NCBI RefSeq assembly: GCF_003112695.1
Contig: NZ_BFBP01000005.1
Location: forward strand, 124,439-188,438
From: Azospira sp. I13
GTDB lineage: Bacteria; Pseudomonadota; Gammaproteobacteria; Burkholderiales; Rhodocyclaceae
Direction of reading: 5' to 3'
Length of the DNA stretch: 64,000 bases
Numbering within the stretch: position 1 is the first letter of the stretch; each line of letters starts with the position of its first letter. The notes under the pieces are model-generated. The model had not been told where the DNA came from. It made no database searches and saw only the letters and a program-made list of their open reading frames with translations. Below, one piece after another: positions 30,453-39,215 of the stretch. A program made the translations under genes and the position numbers.

Positions 30453-31751
30453 CTAAGGCAGGAAGAGCCGGGCGCTGGCTTCCGGATTCGACGGAAAGTA
30501 GAAGTGCACGTAGGAGGCCGTCAGTCGCCCCAGGCGATAGATGGCCTCGCCGCTGCTGCCATCCAGCTTTTTCGCCCGACACAGGGGTTGCAGCCCCGTT
30601 TCCGCTTTCGAGTAGTGGAAGGTATGGCCTTGAATGGCCCCCTCCGGCAGCGTCACGCCTTGGGTCCCGAGGGCCGACAAGCGGCCCTGCATCACCGTTT
30701 TCCCCTCCAGCAAGCCGCCCATGGTGTGGCTGGTCCCCGCCTTATCCACCAGCGTCTCGAACAGGCTCATCATGCCACCGCATTCGGCCACCAGGGGCTT
30801 GCCCTGGGCCACATGCCGCTTCAATGAATCCCAGAGGGGCGCCGCCCGGGACAAGAGCGGCCCATGCAACTCTGGATAGCCCCCCGGCAGCCAGGCTCCA
30901 TCGCAATCCGGCAGGGTTTCACCCGCCAGGGGCGAGAAGAACTGCAAGCTGGCGCCCAGGGCCCGCAAGGTGTCTAGATTGGCAGGGTAGATGAAACCGT
31001 AGGCCGCATCCCGGGCAATGGCGATACGCTTGCCCGCCAGCAGGGGAGTAATGGCGGCCGGGGCCGGGGCCTCGAATGCGACGGCTGGCGGCAGTTCCGC
31101 AGCGCCGGTGGCCTGGAGATGATCCGCCAGGCGATCCAGGCGCTGGCCCAGATCAGTGATTTCATCCGCCTGCAGCAGGCCCAGATGCCGTTCCGGCATG
31201 GCCCCATCGGCATCCTTGGCCAGGGCACCGTAGAACACCATGCCGGGAGGCAGGCTTTCCTGTAGCAATTGGGCATGGCGCGGGCTGCCCACATGGTTGG
31301 CCAGCACCCCGGAGAAGGGCAGCCCCGGTCGGAAGGTGGCCAGGCCATGGGCGACGGCGCCGAAAGTCTGGGCCATGGCCTTGGCGTTGATGACCGCCAG
31401 CACCGGCAAGCCGAAACGGCAGGCGATGTCTGCCCCCGACGGCTGCCCGTCGTAGAGCCCCATGACCCCTTCGACCAGGATCAGATCCGCCTCGCCGGCC
31501 GCCTGCCAGAGCCGCCGGGCACCATCTGCCTCGCCGCACATGCCCAGATCCAGGTTGTAGCAGGGCTGGCCGCTGGCGAAGGCATGGATCTGGGGGTCGA
31601 GAAAGTCTGGGCCACATTTAAACACCCGGACCCGGCGGCCCTGGCGGGCATGGAGCCTGGCCAGGGCCGCCGTGACCGTGGTCTTGCCCTGGCCGGAGGC
31701 GGGGGCGGCAACGAAGAGGGCGGGGCAGGTATGGCGGGGCAGGGCAGTCAT
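30453..31751 (-). CDS. cbiA: Cobyrinic acid a,c-diamide synthase (CobB/CbiA)
   Basis: 432 residues. The N-terminal dethiobiotin-synthetase-like domain has P-loop APASGQGKTTV (14-24) and VEGVMGLYDG. The C-terminal type 1 glutamine amidotransferase-like domain has the nucleophile Cys in VAECGGMMSLFE and a distal His in GHTFHYSK. It amidates the a and c side chains of (hydrogeno)cobyrinic acid in cobalamin synthesis. The adenosyltransferase gene is 3 bases upstream, so the two form an operon. Whether the cell uses the aerobic or anaerobic route cannot be told here, so the symbol could equally be cobB. Confidence 0.9.
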   Translation of the reverse strand: MTALPRHTCPALFVAAPASGQGKTTVTAALARLHARQGRRVRVFKCGPDFLDPQIHAFASGQPCYNLDLGMCGEADGARRLWQAAGEADLILVEGVMGLYDGQPSGADIACRFGLPVLAVINAKAMAQTFGAVAHGLATFRPGLPFSGVLANHVGSPRHAQLLQESLPPGMVFYGALAKDADGAMPERHLGLLQADEITDLGQRLDRLADHLQATGAAELPPAVAFEAPAPAAITPLLAGKRIAIARDAAYGFIYPANLDTLRALGASLQFFSPLAGETLPDCDGAWLPGGYPELHGPLLSRAAPLWDSLKRHVAQGKPLVAECGGMMSLFETLVDKAGTSHTMGGLLEGKTVMQGRLSALGTQGVTLPEGAIQGHTFHYSKAETGLQPLCRAKKLDGSSGEAIYRLGRLTASYVHFYFPSNPEASARLFLP

Positions 31752-31754
31752 GGG

Positions 31755-32378
31755 TCAGTACTCGAGGCCCGGCATGGCCTTGATGCCGGCCTGGAAGGCG
31801 TGTTTGAGCAGGTGCATGTCGGTAGCCGTATCCGCAACGGCCAGCAGGGCCTCGGGGGCCGCACGGCCGGTGATGATGACGTGCTGGGTTGCGGGGCGGG
31901 CCTGGAGTGCCGGCAGCACCTCGTCGAGGGTCAGCCAGCCGTACTTCAGGGCGTAGGTGAATTCATCGAGGATGAGCAGGTCGGTGCCGCCATCGGTCAG
32001 GTAGGTGCAAGCCTGTTGCCAGGCGGCACGGGCGGCGGCGGCATCCCGGGCCGGGTCCTGGGTTTCCCAGGTAAAGCCTTCCCCCATGACGTGCCAGTGC
32101 CCGGCCATTTCCGGCTGGCGCTGGAAGAAGGCGGATTCCCCGGTATCGCTGCGGGCCTTGACGAACTGCACCACAGCGCAGTGCTGGCCATGGCCCAAGG
32201 CCCGGGCCAAGACGCCGAAGGCCGCGGAGGACTTGCCCTTGCCAGTACCGGTATTCACCAGCAGCACACCGCGTTCGATACTGGCGGCGGCAATTTTTCC
32301 GTCCACCACGGCCTTTTTCCGGGCCAGGCGGGCTGTAGCACGGGCTTCAGGAGTGGTGTCGGAGGCAGGCGCGGACAT
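31755..32378 (-). CDS. cobO: Cob(I)yrinic acid a,c-diamide adenosyltransferase (CobO/BtuR)
   Basis: 207 residues. The P-loop NTGTGKGKSSAAFG (about 44-57), VVQFVKA, ILDEFTYAL (Walker B-like) and ITGRAAPEAL are the CobA/CobO/BtuR signatures. It transfers the adenosyl group from ATP to the cobalt of corrinoids. ATG 32378 is preferred over an ATG two codons upstream because TGGAAA sits at a good distance. The first 30 or so residues are a charged extension seen in CobO proteins. It is the first gene of a two-gene operon with cbiA. No B12 riboswitch is recognisable upstream. Confidence 0.92.
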   Translation of the reverse strand: MSAPASDTTPEARATARLARKKAVVDGKIAAASIERGVLLVNTGTGKGKSSAAFGVLARALGHGQHCAVVQFVKARSDTGESAFFQRQPEMAGHWHVMGEGFTWETQDPARDAAAARAAWQQACTYLTDGGTDLLILDEFTYALKYGWLTLDEVLPALQARPATQHVIITGRAAPEALLAVADTATDMHLLKHAFQAGIKAMPGLEY

Positions 32379-32608
32379 GGGCAATTTCCAAAAAAAACGA
32401 GAGGGTAGGGCAGCTAGGGCGAAACGGGAAGGGGCCGGGGCCAGGAATCCAGCATTTTCATGGACAGGGCCGGCCCCGACCCGGATAATTCCGCCTTTGG
32501 CGGCCCCACTCCGGGATACCGCTTTCTGCCCCGGGACAGCGCCAATCCTGCCCTGTCCATTCCGTGCCCCAGGCTGCCCGGCAGCCGATCAAAGAGTTAC
32601 TGAATCAC

Positions 32609-33931
32609 ATGAACACCACCTTGAAAGCCCCCAACGTTGGTTTTGTTAGCCTGGGTTGCCCGAAGGCGTCTTCCGACGCCGAGCGCATCCTGACCCAACT
32701 GCGGGCCGAAGGCTATGAAATTTCCGCCTCCTACGAAGGCTCCGATCTGGTGATCGTGAACACCTGCGGCTTCATCGATGCCGCCGTGGAAGAATCCCTG
32801 GATGCCATCGGCGAGGCTCTCAGCGAAAACGGCAAGGTCATCGTCACCGGCTGCCTCGGCGCCAAGGGGGACATTGTCCAGACCACCCATCCTTCCGTAC
32901 TGGCCGTCACCGGGCCCCATTCCGCGGCCGAGGTCATGGGCCATGTCCATGCGCACCTGCCCAAGCCCCACGACCCTTTCAAGGACCTGGTACCGGAGGC
33001 CGGCATCCGCCTGACGCCGCCCCATTTCGCCTACCTGAAGATTTCCGAAGGCTGCAACCATAGCTGCACCTTCTGCATCATTCCCAGCCTGCGGGGCGAC
33101 CTGGTCTCCCGGCCCATCGGCGATGTGCTGCAGGAAGCCAAGGCCCTGGCCGAAGCCGGGGTGAAGGAACTGCTGGTCATTTCCCAGGACACCAGCGCCT
33201 ACGGCGTTGATGTGAAGTACCGCACCGGCTTCGTCGGTGGCCGCCCGGTGAAGACCCGCCTCAAGGAACTCTGTGAGGCCCTGGCCGAGTTCGGCATCTG
33301 GGTGCGCCTGCATTACGTTTACCCCTATCCCAGCGTCGATGACCTGATTCCCCTGATGGCCGAAGGCAAGATCCTGCCTTACCTGGATGTGCCCTTCCAG
33401 CACGCCAGCCCGCGGGTACTCAAAGCCATGAAGCGGCCAGCCAGCGCCGAGAACAACCTGGAGCGCATCAAGGCTTGGCGCGCCATCTGCCCGGACATCA
33501 CCATCCGCTCCACCTTCATCGCCGGCTTCCCCGGTGAAACCGAGGCTGAATTCGAGGAACTGCTGCAATTCCTCGAAGAAGCCCGCCTGGACCGGGTCGG
33601 CTGCTTCGCCTATTCCCCCGTGGAGGGCGCCACGGCCAACGACCTGCCCGGTGCCCTGCCGGACGAGGTACGGGAGGAGCGCCGCCGCTACGTCATGGAG
33701 CTGCAGGAAGACATCTCCGCCGACCTCCTGGCCGCCAAGATCGACAAGGAAATCACGGTCCTGGTGGACGCGGTGGACGAGGAGGGCGCCATTGCCCGTT
33801 CCAGCGCCGATGCGCCGGAAATCGACGGGGTGGTCTATCTGGATGGCGTCTTTGACGTGGCCCCCGGCGACTTCGTGCAGGTCCGCGTGGTCGATAGCGA
33901 CGCCCACGACCTTTACGCCGTGCGGATGTGA
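32609..33931 (+). CDS. rimO: Ribosomal protein S12 methylthiotransferase RimO
   Basis: 440 residues. The N-terminal UPF0004 domain holds three cluster cysteines ([22 protein letters not shown]). The radical-SAM domain has the CxxxCxxC motif in [14 protein letters not shown], and a C-terminal TRAM domain is present. [11 protein letters not shown] and [12 protein letters not shown] distinguish RimO from MiaB. It adds a methylthio group to the conserved Asp of ribosomal protein S12. The ATG at 32609 gives the usual RimO N-terminus; the frame is open 45 bases further upstream. Its stop overlaps the GTG of the patatin gene (GTGA). Confidence 0.95.
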   Translation: MNTTLKAPNVGFVSLGCPKASSDAERILTQLRAEGYEISASYEGSDLVIVNTCGFIDAAVEESLDAIGEALSENGKVIVTGCLGAKGDIVQTTHPSVLAVTGPHSAAEVMGHVHAHLPKPHDPFKDLVPEAGIRLTPPHFAYLKISEGCNHSCTFCIIPSLRGDLVSRPIGDVLQEAKALAEAGVKELLVISQDTSAYGVDVKYRTGFVGGRPVKTRLKELCEALAEFGIWVRLHYVYPYPSVDDLIPLMAEGKILPYLDVPFQHASPRVLKAMKRPASAENNLERIKAWRAICPDITIRSTFIAGFPGETEAEFEELLQFLEEARLDRVGCFAYSPVEGATANDLPGALPDEVREERRRYVMELQEDISADLLAAKIDKEITVLVDAVDEEGAIARSSADAPEIDGVVYLDGVFDVAPGDFVQVRVVDSDAHDLYAVRM

Positions 33932-34821
33932 AAACCCGGATCGGGCTCGCGCTTGGCAGCGGCTCCGCCCGGGGCTGGGCCCACATCGGCGTTATCCGCG
34001 CCCTGCGGGACGCCGGCATCGAGCCCGACATCATCTGCGGTTCCTCCATCGGCGCCTTTGTCGGTGCCGCCACCGCCTGCGGCGACCTGGACAAGCTGGA
34101 GCACTGGGTCCGCAGCCTCTCCTGGAAGGAAGTGCTGGGCTTCTTCGATGTGGGCCTCAATGGTGGTCTGATCAAAGGCGAGAAGCTCCTTGATTTCTTC
34201 ACCCGGCACTTCACCGACCGGGATTTTCACGATCTGTCCCTGCCTTTTGCGTGCGTCGCCACCGACCTGGCCTCCGGCCGGGAAATCTGGCTGAAGGAAG
34301 GCAGCGTGGCCCACGCCGTACGCGCCTCCATTGCCTTGCCGGGCCTCTTTGCCCCCCTCCCCAGGGATGGCGGATTCCTCGTTGATGGCGGCCTGGTCAA
34401 TCCGGTGCCGGTGTCCCTCTGCCGAGCCCTGGGGGCCGATATCGTCATTGCCGTGGACCTGGGCTCCGACATGCTGGGCCGGCGCCTGCGCAACCAGGGT
34501 GGGGCTGATGGCGCCCCACCGGAAAATGGCTGGCGCGGCAAGATCAGGCGCTGGCTGGGGCAAGAGGTGGGCGAGGAAAGCGGACCGGCCCGCGGATTGC
34601 CCTCCATGCTCGATGTGATGGCCAGCAGCATCAACATTATGCAGGTGCGCATTGCTCGCAGCCGCCTGGCTGGCGAACCCGCTGACGCCGTGGTGGCGCC
34701 CCGGGTCGCCCACCTGGGCCTGCTGGATTTTCACCGGGCGGAAGAAGCCATTGCCGAAGGGCGGGCAGCCACCGAGCTGATGCTCCCCATGTTGCAGAAT
34801 GTCCTGGAGAGTGCGCCGTGA
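33928..34821 (+). CDS. Patatin-like phospholipase, RssA type
   Basis: 297 residues. The patatin catalytic dyad is present: oxyanion-hole glycines in [13 protein letters not shown] (10-22), nucleophile Ser in [11 protein letters not shown] (GxSxG), and Asp in [12 protein letters not shown] (DGG). No signal peptide, so it is cytoplasmic like E. coli RssA. It probably hydrolyses lipid esters, but the substrate is unknown. GTG start overlaps the rimO stop and the gene's own TGA overlaps the GTG of the dehydrogenase gene, so rimO, this gene and the dehydrogenase form one coupled operon. Confidence 0.88.
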   Translation: MKTRIGLALGSGSARGWAHIGVIRALRDAGIEPDIICGSSIGAFVGAATACGDLDKLEHWVRSLSWKEVLGFFDVGLNGGLIKGEKLLDFFTRHFTDRDFHDLSLPFACVATDLASGREIWLKEGSVAHAVRASIALPGLFAPLPRDGGFLVDGGLVNPVPVSLCRALGADIVIAVDLGSDMLGRRLRNQGGADGAPPENGWRGKIRRWLGQEVGEESGPARGLPSMLDVMASSINIMQVRIARSRLAGEPADAVVAPRVAHLGLLDFHRAEEAIAEGRAATELMLPMLQNVLESAP

Positions 34822-36221
34822 GTCCCTTCCTGCAAGGCCTGGCCAGCATCGTCGGCCCAACCCACGTCCTGACCGGCGCCGACCTGGCACCGGCCCTCAC
34901 CGACTGGCGGGGCCGCTACACTGGCCAGGCCCAGGCGCTGGTGCGGCCGGCCGATACCCAGGAAGTGGCCGCGGTGGTAAAGGCCTGTGGTGAGGCCGGC
35001 GTGCCCATGGTGCCCCAGGGCGGTAACACTGGCCTATGCGGCGGTGCAACACCGGATGGCAGCGGCGAGGCCGTCATCATCAGCCTGTCGCGGCTCAACC
35101 GGGTGCGTCAGCTGGATTCGGCCAACAACACTGTCACCGTGGAAGCCGGTTGCCTGCTGGCCCAGGTCCAGGAAGCCGCCGCAACCGCCAACCGCCTCTT
35201 TCCCCTGGCCCTGGCATCCCAGGGCAGTTGCCAGATCGGCGGCAATCTTTCCACCAATGCCGGCGGTGTCCAGGTACTGCGCTATGGCAATACCCGGGAG
35301 CTGACCCTGGGCCTGGAAGTGGTGCTGCCGGACGGCCAGGTCTGGCATGGCCTGAGCAGCCTGCGCAAGGACAACACGGGCTACGATCTGAAGAATCTCT
35401 TCATCGGAGCCGAAGGCACCCTGGGCATCATCACCGCTGCCGTCCTCAAGCTTTTTCCCCTGCCGACGGCCCGCAGCACCGCCTGGGTCAGCCTGCACTC
35501 TCCGGAAGCAGCCCTGGCACTGCTGGCCCACACCCAGGAACGCTTCGATGCTCGCCTGACGGCCTTCGAGCTGGTGTCGGCTCAAGCCCTGGGCCTGGTG
35601 CTGCAGCATATCCCGGGAGCCCGGCCCCCCCTGGCCGCAACCGCCCCCTGGCAGGTCCTGCTGGAGTTGAGCGATGGCACTCGCTCCGAGGAACTCCAGG
35701 AAGCCCTGGAAACCTTTCTTGCCAGTGAAATCGGCGACGGTCGGGTAGGGGATGGCGTGGTCGCCCGTAGCGACACCCAGGCCAGCCAACTCTGGGCCCT
35801 GCGGGAGAACATCTCGGAAGCCCAGAAGCGGGAAGGCATCAGTATCAAGCACGATGTGGCGGTGCCGGTTTCCGCGCTGCCCCGGTTTCTCGCCCAAGCG
35901 GAACAGGCCCTGGCCCGGGCCTTCCCCGGCATTCGTATCGTTGCCTTTGGTCACATGGGGGATGGCAATCTGCATTACAACCTGTCCAAATCCGATGCCC
36001 AGGACAACGCGGCATTCATTGCCGCCACTCCGGAGGTCAATCGCCTGGTGCATGACCTGGTGGCGGAGCTGGGCGGTTCCATTTCGGCGGAACACGGTAT
36101 CGGCCAGTTGAAGCGGGCGGAGTTACGGCGCTACAAGGACCCGGTGGCCCTGGCCCTGATGGCCAGCATCAAGGCGACCCTGGACCCCCGGGGCCTAATG
36201 AACCCGGGCAAGGTGCTGTAG
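34818..36221 (+). CDS. FAD-linked 2-hydroxyacid dehydrogenase (GlcD/D-2-hydroxyglutarate type)
   Basis: 467 residues. The FAD_binding_4 domain (about 35-215) has VPQGGNTGLCGGATPDGSG and the block QGSCQIGGNLSTNAGGVQV. A C-terminal FAD-oxidase domain follows with metal/substrate residues in GHMGDGNLHYN and SAEHGIGQLKR, ending DPRGLMNPGKVL. This is the D-lactate/glycolate/D-2-hydroxyglutarate dehydrogenase family; homologues of this length act most often on D-2-hydroxyglutarate or D-lactate. No GlcE/GlcF subunits are adjacent, favouring a single-subunit enzyme. Exact substrate is not determinable. Confidence 0.85.
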   Translation: MSPFLQGLASIVGPTHVLTGADLAPALTDWRGRYTGQAQALVRPADTQEVAAVVKACGEAGVPMVPQGGNTGLCGGATPDGSGEAVIISLSRLNRVRQLDSANNTVTVEAGCLLAQVQEAAATANRLFPLALASQGSCQIGGNLSTNAGGVQVLRYGNTRELTLGLEVVLPDGQVWHGLSSLRKDNTGYDLKNLFIGAEGTLGIITAAVLKLFPLPTARSTAWVSLHSPEAALALLAHTQERFDARLTAFELVSAQALGLVLQHIPGARPPLAATAPWQVLLELSDGTRSEELQEALETFLASEIGDGRVGDGVVARSDTQASQLWALRENISEAQKREGISIKHDVAVPVSALPRFLAQAEQALARAFPGIRIVAFGHMGDGNLHYNLSKSDAQDNAAFIAATPEVNRLVHDLVAELGGSISAEHGIGQLKRAELRRYKDPVALALMASIKATLDPRGLMNPGKVL

Positions 36222-36253
36222 GGTAGGGAATAGCAGGAGAACGAAAAACGGGC

Positions 36254-36475
36254 TCAGACCCGGCAGGAAGCGGAGCGGAGCCCGGAACGCAGCTTGATGC
36301 GCTGCATTTCGCTGACCACGATGCGAATCCGGTCACGGATACGCTCCAGGGAATGGCTGATCTCCCGCTGATTGGCCTGCACTTCGACAATCTTGTTGCG
36401 CAGATGGCGGATATTTTCCAGATACTGCTGGTCGATATCCCGGGCAACGTGGCGCGTATTGGGGTGGCGGCTCAT
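36254..36475 (-). CDS. Small coiled-coil hypothetical protein
   Basis: 73 residues. The central 45 or so residues (DIDQQYLENIRHLRNKIVEV then QANQREISHSLERIRDRI) form a predicted amphipathic coiled coil; the tail is basic. I do not recognise a family. ATG 36475 is chosen because GAGGGAGAG lies at a good distance upstream; a longer frame from 36544 adds 23 unlikely residues. It lies downstream of tex on the same strand with an AT-rich gap between. It could be a small regulator or scaffold; no function is claimed. Confidence 0.55.
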   Translation of the reverse strand: MSRHPNTRHVARDIDQQYLENIRHLRNKIVEVQANQREISHSLERIRDRIRIVVSEMQRIKLRSGLRSASCRV

Positions 36476-36600
36476 GGGCACTCTCCCTCGGGTTGGAGTC
36501 CCCATTATGGTGGCTTGAAAATATGAAGGAAAGGTGTCCTTCATGTTTCAACTAGTTGATTTTATAGTTTTATCACCTAGGTATTAACAACTTCGTCATA

Positions 36601-36627
36601 GCGCCGGCCAGGCTACCCGGCCGGCGC
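36601..36627 (-). terminator. Stem-loop downstream of tex
   Basis: A nine-pair GC stem (GCGCCGGCC/GGCCGGCGC) with a nine-base loop lies 14 bases past the tex stop. No T-tract follows, so it may be a U-less terminator. Next to it, 36540-36600 is unusually AT-rich. Confidence 0.5.
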
Positions 36628-36641
36628 CAGACACAGGCCGA

Positions 36642-38957
36642 TCAGTTCCGCAGCTTGGCGAAAGCGGCCGCCATGGCCCCCTGACCGGTCGGCTGGGCCT
36701 GCTCCCGCTGTTTAGCCTTGGCAGTCATCGGCGTTCCCGCCGGCTTGCCACCGCCGGTGCCCTTGCCGAAGGCGTCGTCCAGACGCATGGTGAGGGCGAT
36801 GCGCTTGCGCGCCATGTCCACTTCCAGCACCTTGACCTTGACGATATCGCCGGCCTTGACTACCTCGTGGGGGTCCTTGACGAACTTGGTGGACAGGGCG
36901 GAAACGTGCACCAGGCCGTCCTGGTGCACGCCGATGTCCACGAAGGCACCGAAGGCGGCCACGTTGGTGACCACGCCTTCCAGGATCATGCCGGGCTGCA
37001 GGTCGCGCATTTCCTCGACACCGTCCTTGAAGACGGCGGTCTTGAACTCGGGGCGGGGGTCCCGGCCAGGCTTTTCCAGTTCCTTGAGGATGTCCTGGAC
37101 CGTGGGCAGACCGAATTTTTCGTCGGTGTATTTGACGGGCTGCAGGCTCTTTACCAGGCGGGCATCGCCGATCACTTCCTTGATGCCCTTCTTGATGTCG
37201 GCGAGGATGCGCTCCACCAGGGGATAGGCTTCCGGGTGCACCGCGGACGCATCCAGGGGATTGTCGCTATTGGGCACCCGCAGGAAGCCGGCGGCTTGCT
37301 CGAAGGTCTTGTCGCCCAGGCGGGGCACGTTCTTCAGAGCCAGGCGGTTGGGGAAGGCACCGTGTTGATCCCGGTAGGCCACGATATTGGCGGCCAGGGT
37401 CTGGTTAAGGCCGGAAATGCGGGCGAGGAGGGGAATGGAGGCGGTGTTCACATCCACGCCCACGGCGTTCACGCAGTCTTCCACTACGCCATCCAGGGCC
37501 CGGGCCAGCTTGGTCTGGGAGACGTCGTGCTGGTACTGGCCGACACCGATGGACTTGGGCTCGATCTTCACCAGCTCGGCCAGGGGGTCTTGCAGGCGGC
37601 GGGCGATGGAGACAGCACCGCGCAGGGAAACGTCCAACTCGGGGAATTCCCGGGCAGCAAATTCGGAAGCGGAATAGACCGAGGCGCCGGCTTCGGAGAC
37701 CACCACCTTGGACAAGGTGAGGTGGGCCGAAGCGATGCGGATCAGGTCGCCGGCCAGCTTGTCGGTCTCCCGGGAAGCGGTGCCGTTGCCGATGGCGATG
37801 AGGTCTACGTTGTGTTTCTGGGCCAGTACCGCCAGGGTGTGCAAGGAGCCGTCCCAGTCCCGGCGCGGCTCGTGGGGGTAGATGGTGGCGGTATCCAGCA
37901 GCTTGCCGGTTTTGTCTACCACCGCCACCTTGACCCCGGTGCGCAGGCCAGGATCCAGGCCCATGGTGGCCCGGGGGCCGGCGGGGGCGGCCAGCAGCAG
38001 GTCCTTCAGGTTGCGGCCAAAGACGCGGATGGCTTCTTCCTCGGCCTTTTCCCGCAGCACGGTCATCAGCTCGGTTTCCAGGTGCAGGGCCATCTTGATA
38101 CGCCAGGCCCAGCGCACCGTGTCGCCCAGCCACTTGTCGGCAGGACGGCCCTGGTCCTTGATGCCGAAGCGCTTGGCGATGCGCAGTTCGCAGGGGTTGG
38201 GGCCCAGGGGCTTGTTCTCTTCATCCAGTTCCGAATCCAGCACCAAAGCGAGGGAGATGGCGCCCTCGTTACGGCCGCGGAAGAGGGCCAGGGCCCGGTG
38301 GGAGGGGATGTCGCTGATGGCTTCGGAGTAATCGAAATAGTCGCGGAACTTGGCCCCGGCTTCTTCCTGGCCGGCCACCAGGGTGGCTTTGACCACCCCG
38401 TGCTCTTCCAGATAGGAACGCAGGCTGCCCAGCAGCTCGGCGTCTTCGGCGAACTGCTCCATGAGGATCTGGCGGGCGCCGTCCAGCACGGCCTTGGTGT
38501 CGGCAAAGCCGGCTTCGGCGTTGAAGTACTTTTCTGCCTCGGCTTCAGGCACCAGGGTGGCATCACCCAGCAGGGCGTCGGCCAGGGGCTGCAGGCCGGC
38601 TTCCCGGGCAATCTGGGCCTTGGTGCGGCGCTTCTGCTTATAAGGCAGGTAGAGGTCTTCCAGGCGCTGCTTGGTGTCCGCCATGTCCACGGCGGCCTTC
38701 AGTTCGGGCGTCAGCTTGCCCTGTTCCTCGATGCTGGCGAGGATGGCAACCCGGCGGTCTTCCAGCTCCCGCAGGTAGGTCAGGCGTTCTTCCAGGGTCC
38801 GCAGCTGGGTATCGTCCAGACCGCCGGTCACTTCCTTGCGGTAACGGGCGATGAAGGGCACGGTGGCACCTTCGTCCAGCAGGGCCACGGCAGCCATGAC
38901 CTGTTGGGGGCGGGCGCCCAGTTCCTCGGCAATGCGGTTTTCGATGGAAGGCAGCAT
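36642..38957 (-). CDS. tex: Transcription accessory protein Tex (S1 RNA-binding)
   Basis: 771 residues. It has the Tex architecture: an N-terminal helical domain (IEDRIAEELG-like start, [17 protein letters not shown]), a YqgF/RNase H-like domain ([20 protein letters not shown], about 325-345), HhH motifs ([19 protein letters not shown]) and a C-terminal S1 domain ([18 protein letters not shown], about 650-725). Tex is a conserved nucleic-acid-binding protein that affects transcription and toxin expression in some pathogens. The end is a basic Gly/Pro tail. The ATG at 38957 gives the usual start. Confidence 0.95.
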   Translation of the reverse strand: MLPSIENRIAEELGARPQQVMAAVALLDEGATVPFIARYRKEVTGGLDDTQLRTLEERLTYLRELEDRRVAILASIEEQGKLTPELKAAVDMADTKQRLEDLYLPYKQKRRTKAQIAREAGLQPLADALLGDATLVPEAEAEKYFNAEAGFADTKAVLDGARQILMEQFAEDAELLGSLRSYLEEHGVVKATLVAGQEEAGAKFRDYFDYSEAISDIPSHRALALFRGRNEGAISLALVLDSELDEENKPLGPNPCELRIAKRFGIKDQGRPADKWLGDTVRWAWRIKMALHLETELMTVLREKAEEEAIRVFGRNLKDLLLAAPAGPRATMGLDPGLRTGVKVAVVDKTGKLLDTATIYPHEPRRDWDGSLHTLAVLAQKHNVDLIAIGNGTASRETDKLAGDLIRIASAHLTLSKVVVSEAGASVYSASEFAAREFPELDVSLRGAVSIARRLQDPLAELVKIEPKSIGVGQYQHDVSQTKLARALDGVVEDCVNAVGVDVNTASIPLLARISGLNQTLAANIVAYRDQHGAFPNRLALKNVPRLGDKTFEQAAGFLRVPNSDNPLDASAVHPEAYPLVERILADIKKGIKEVIGDARLVKSLQPVKYTDEKFGLPTVQDILKELEKPGRDPRPEFKTAVFKDGVEEMRDLQPGMILEGVVTNVAAFGAFVDIGVHQDGLVHVSALSTKFVKDPHEVVKAGDIVKVKVLEVDMARKRIALTMRLDDAFGKGTGGGKPAGTPMTAKAKQREQAQPTGQGAMAAAFAKLRN

Positions 38958-39215
38958 GGGACTCGGGGCAAAGGAAAAAAGAGGGCGAACTATGCACCAA
39001 AGGCCCGGCTGAAGACAAGGTTCCCCACCGTAGGGGGTAGGCCATGGATGGCCCTGTTCAAACTAAGGTAATATGCGGCATCCATCTTATATGGGATTCC
39101 ACGAGACTTCCGGGTCAGCCCCCTCCGGAAGAAGGGGAAGTTTCCCGCGCCGGCCGGGTATTGGCGGCCCCTGCCGGCCTGCGTGCTACAAGAATAATCC
39201 GCTGAGATCGATTTC
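38958..39215. other. Intergenic region between divergent tex and GGDEF-EAL genes
   Basis: 258 bases that must contain promoters in both directions. A locally AT-rich stretch (39060-39095) is the likeliest promoter position, but no clear hexamer pair is visible. No small gene, repeat or riboswitch is seen. Confidence 0.4.

Noticed and set aside
31269-32408. Plus-strand frame of about 379 codons opposite cbiA and cobO
   Set aside because: Shadow of two well-supported minus-strand genes, with Gly/Gln-rich low-complexity translation.
32379-32608. Cobalamin riboswitch upstream of cobO
   Set aside because: I looked on the minus strand for the B12-box and conserved core; none is recognisable, only GC-rich partial repeats.
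36867-39071. Open frame of about 734 codons on the plus strand opposite tex
   Set aside because: Antisense to a strong Tex match; the translation is low-complexity Gly/Gln/Val with no family pattern.
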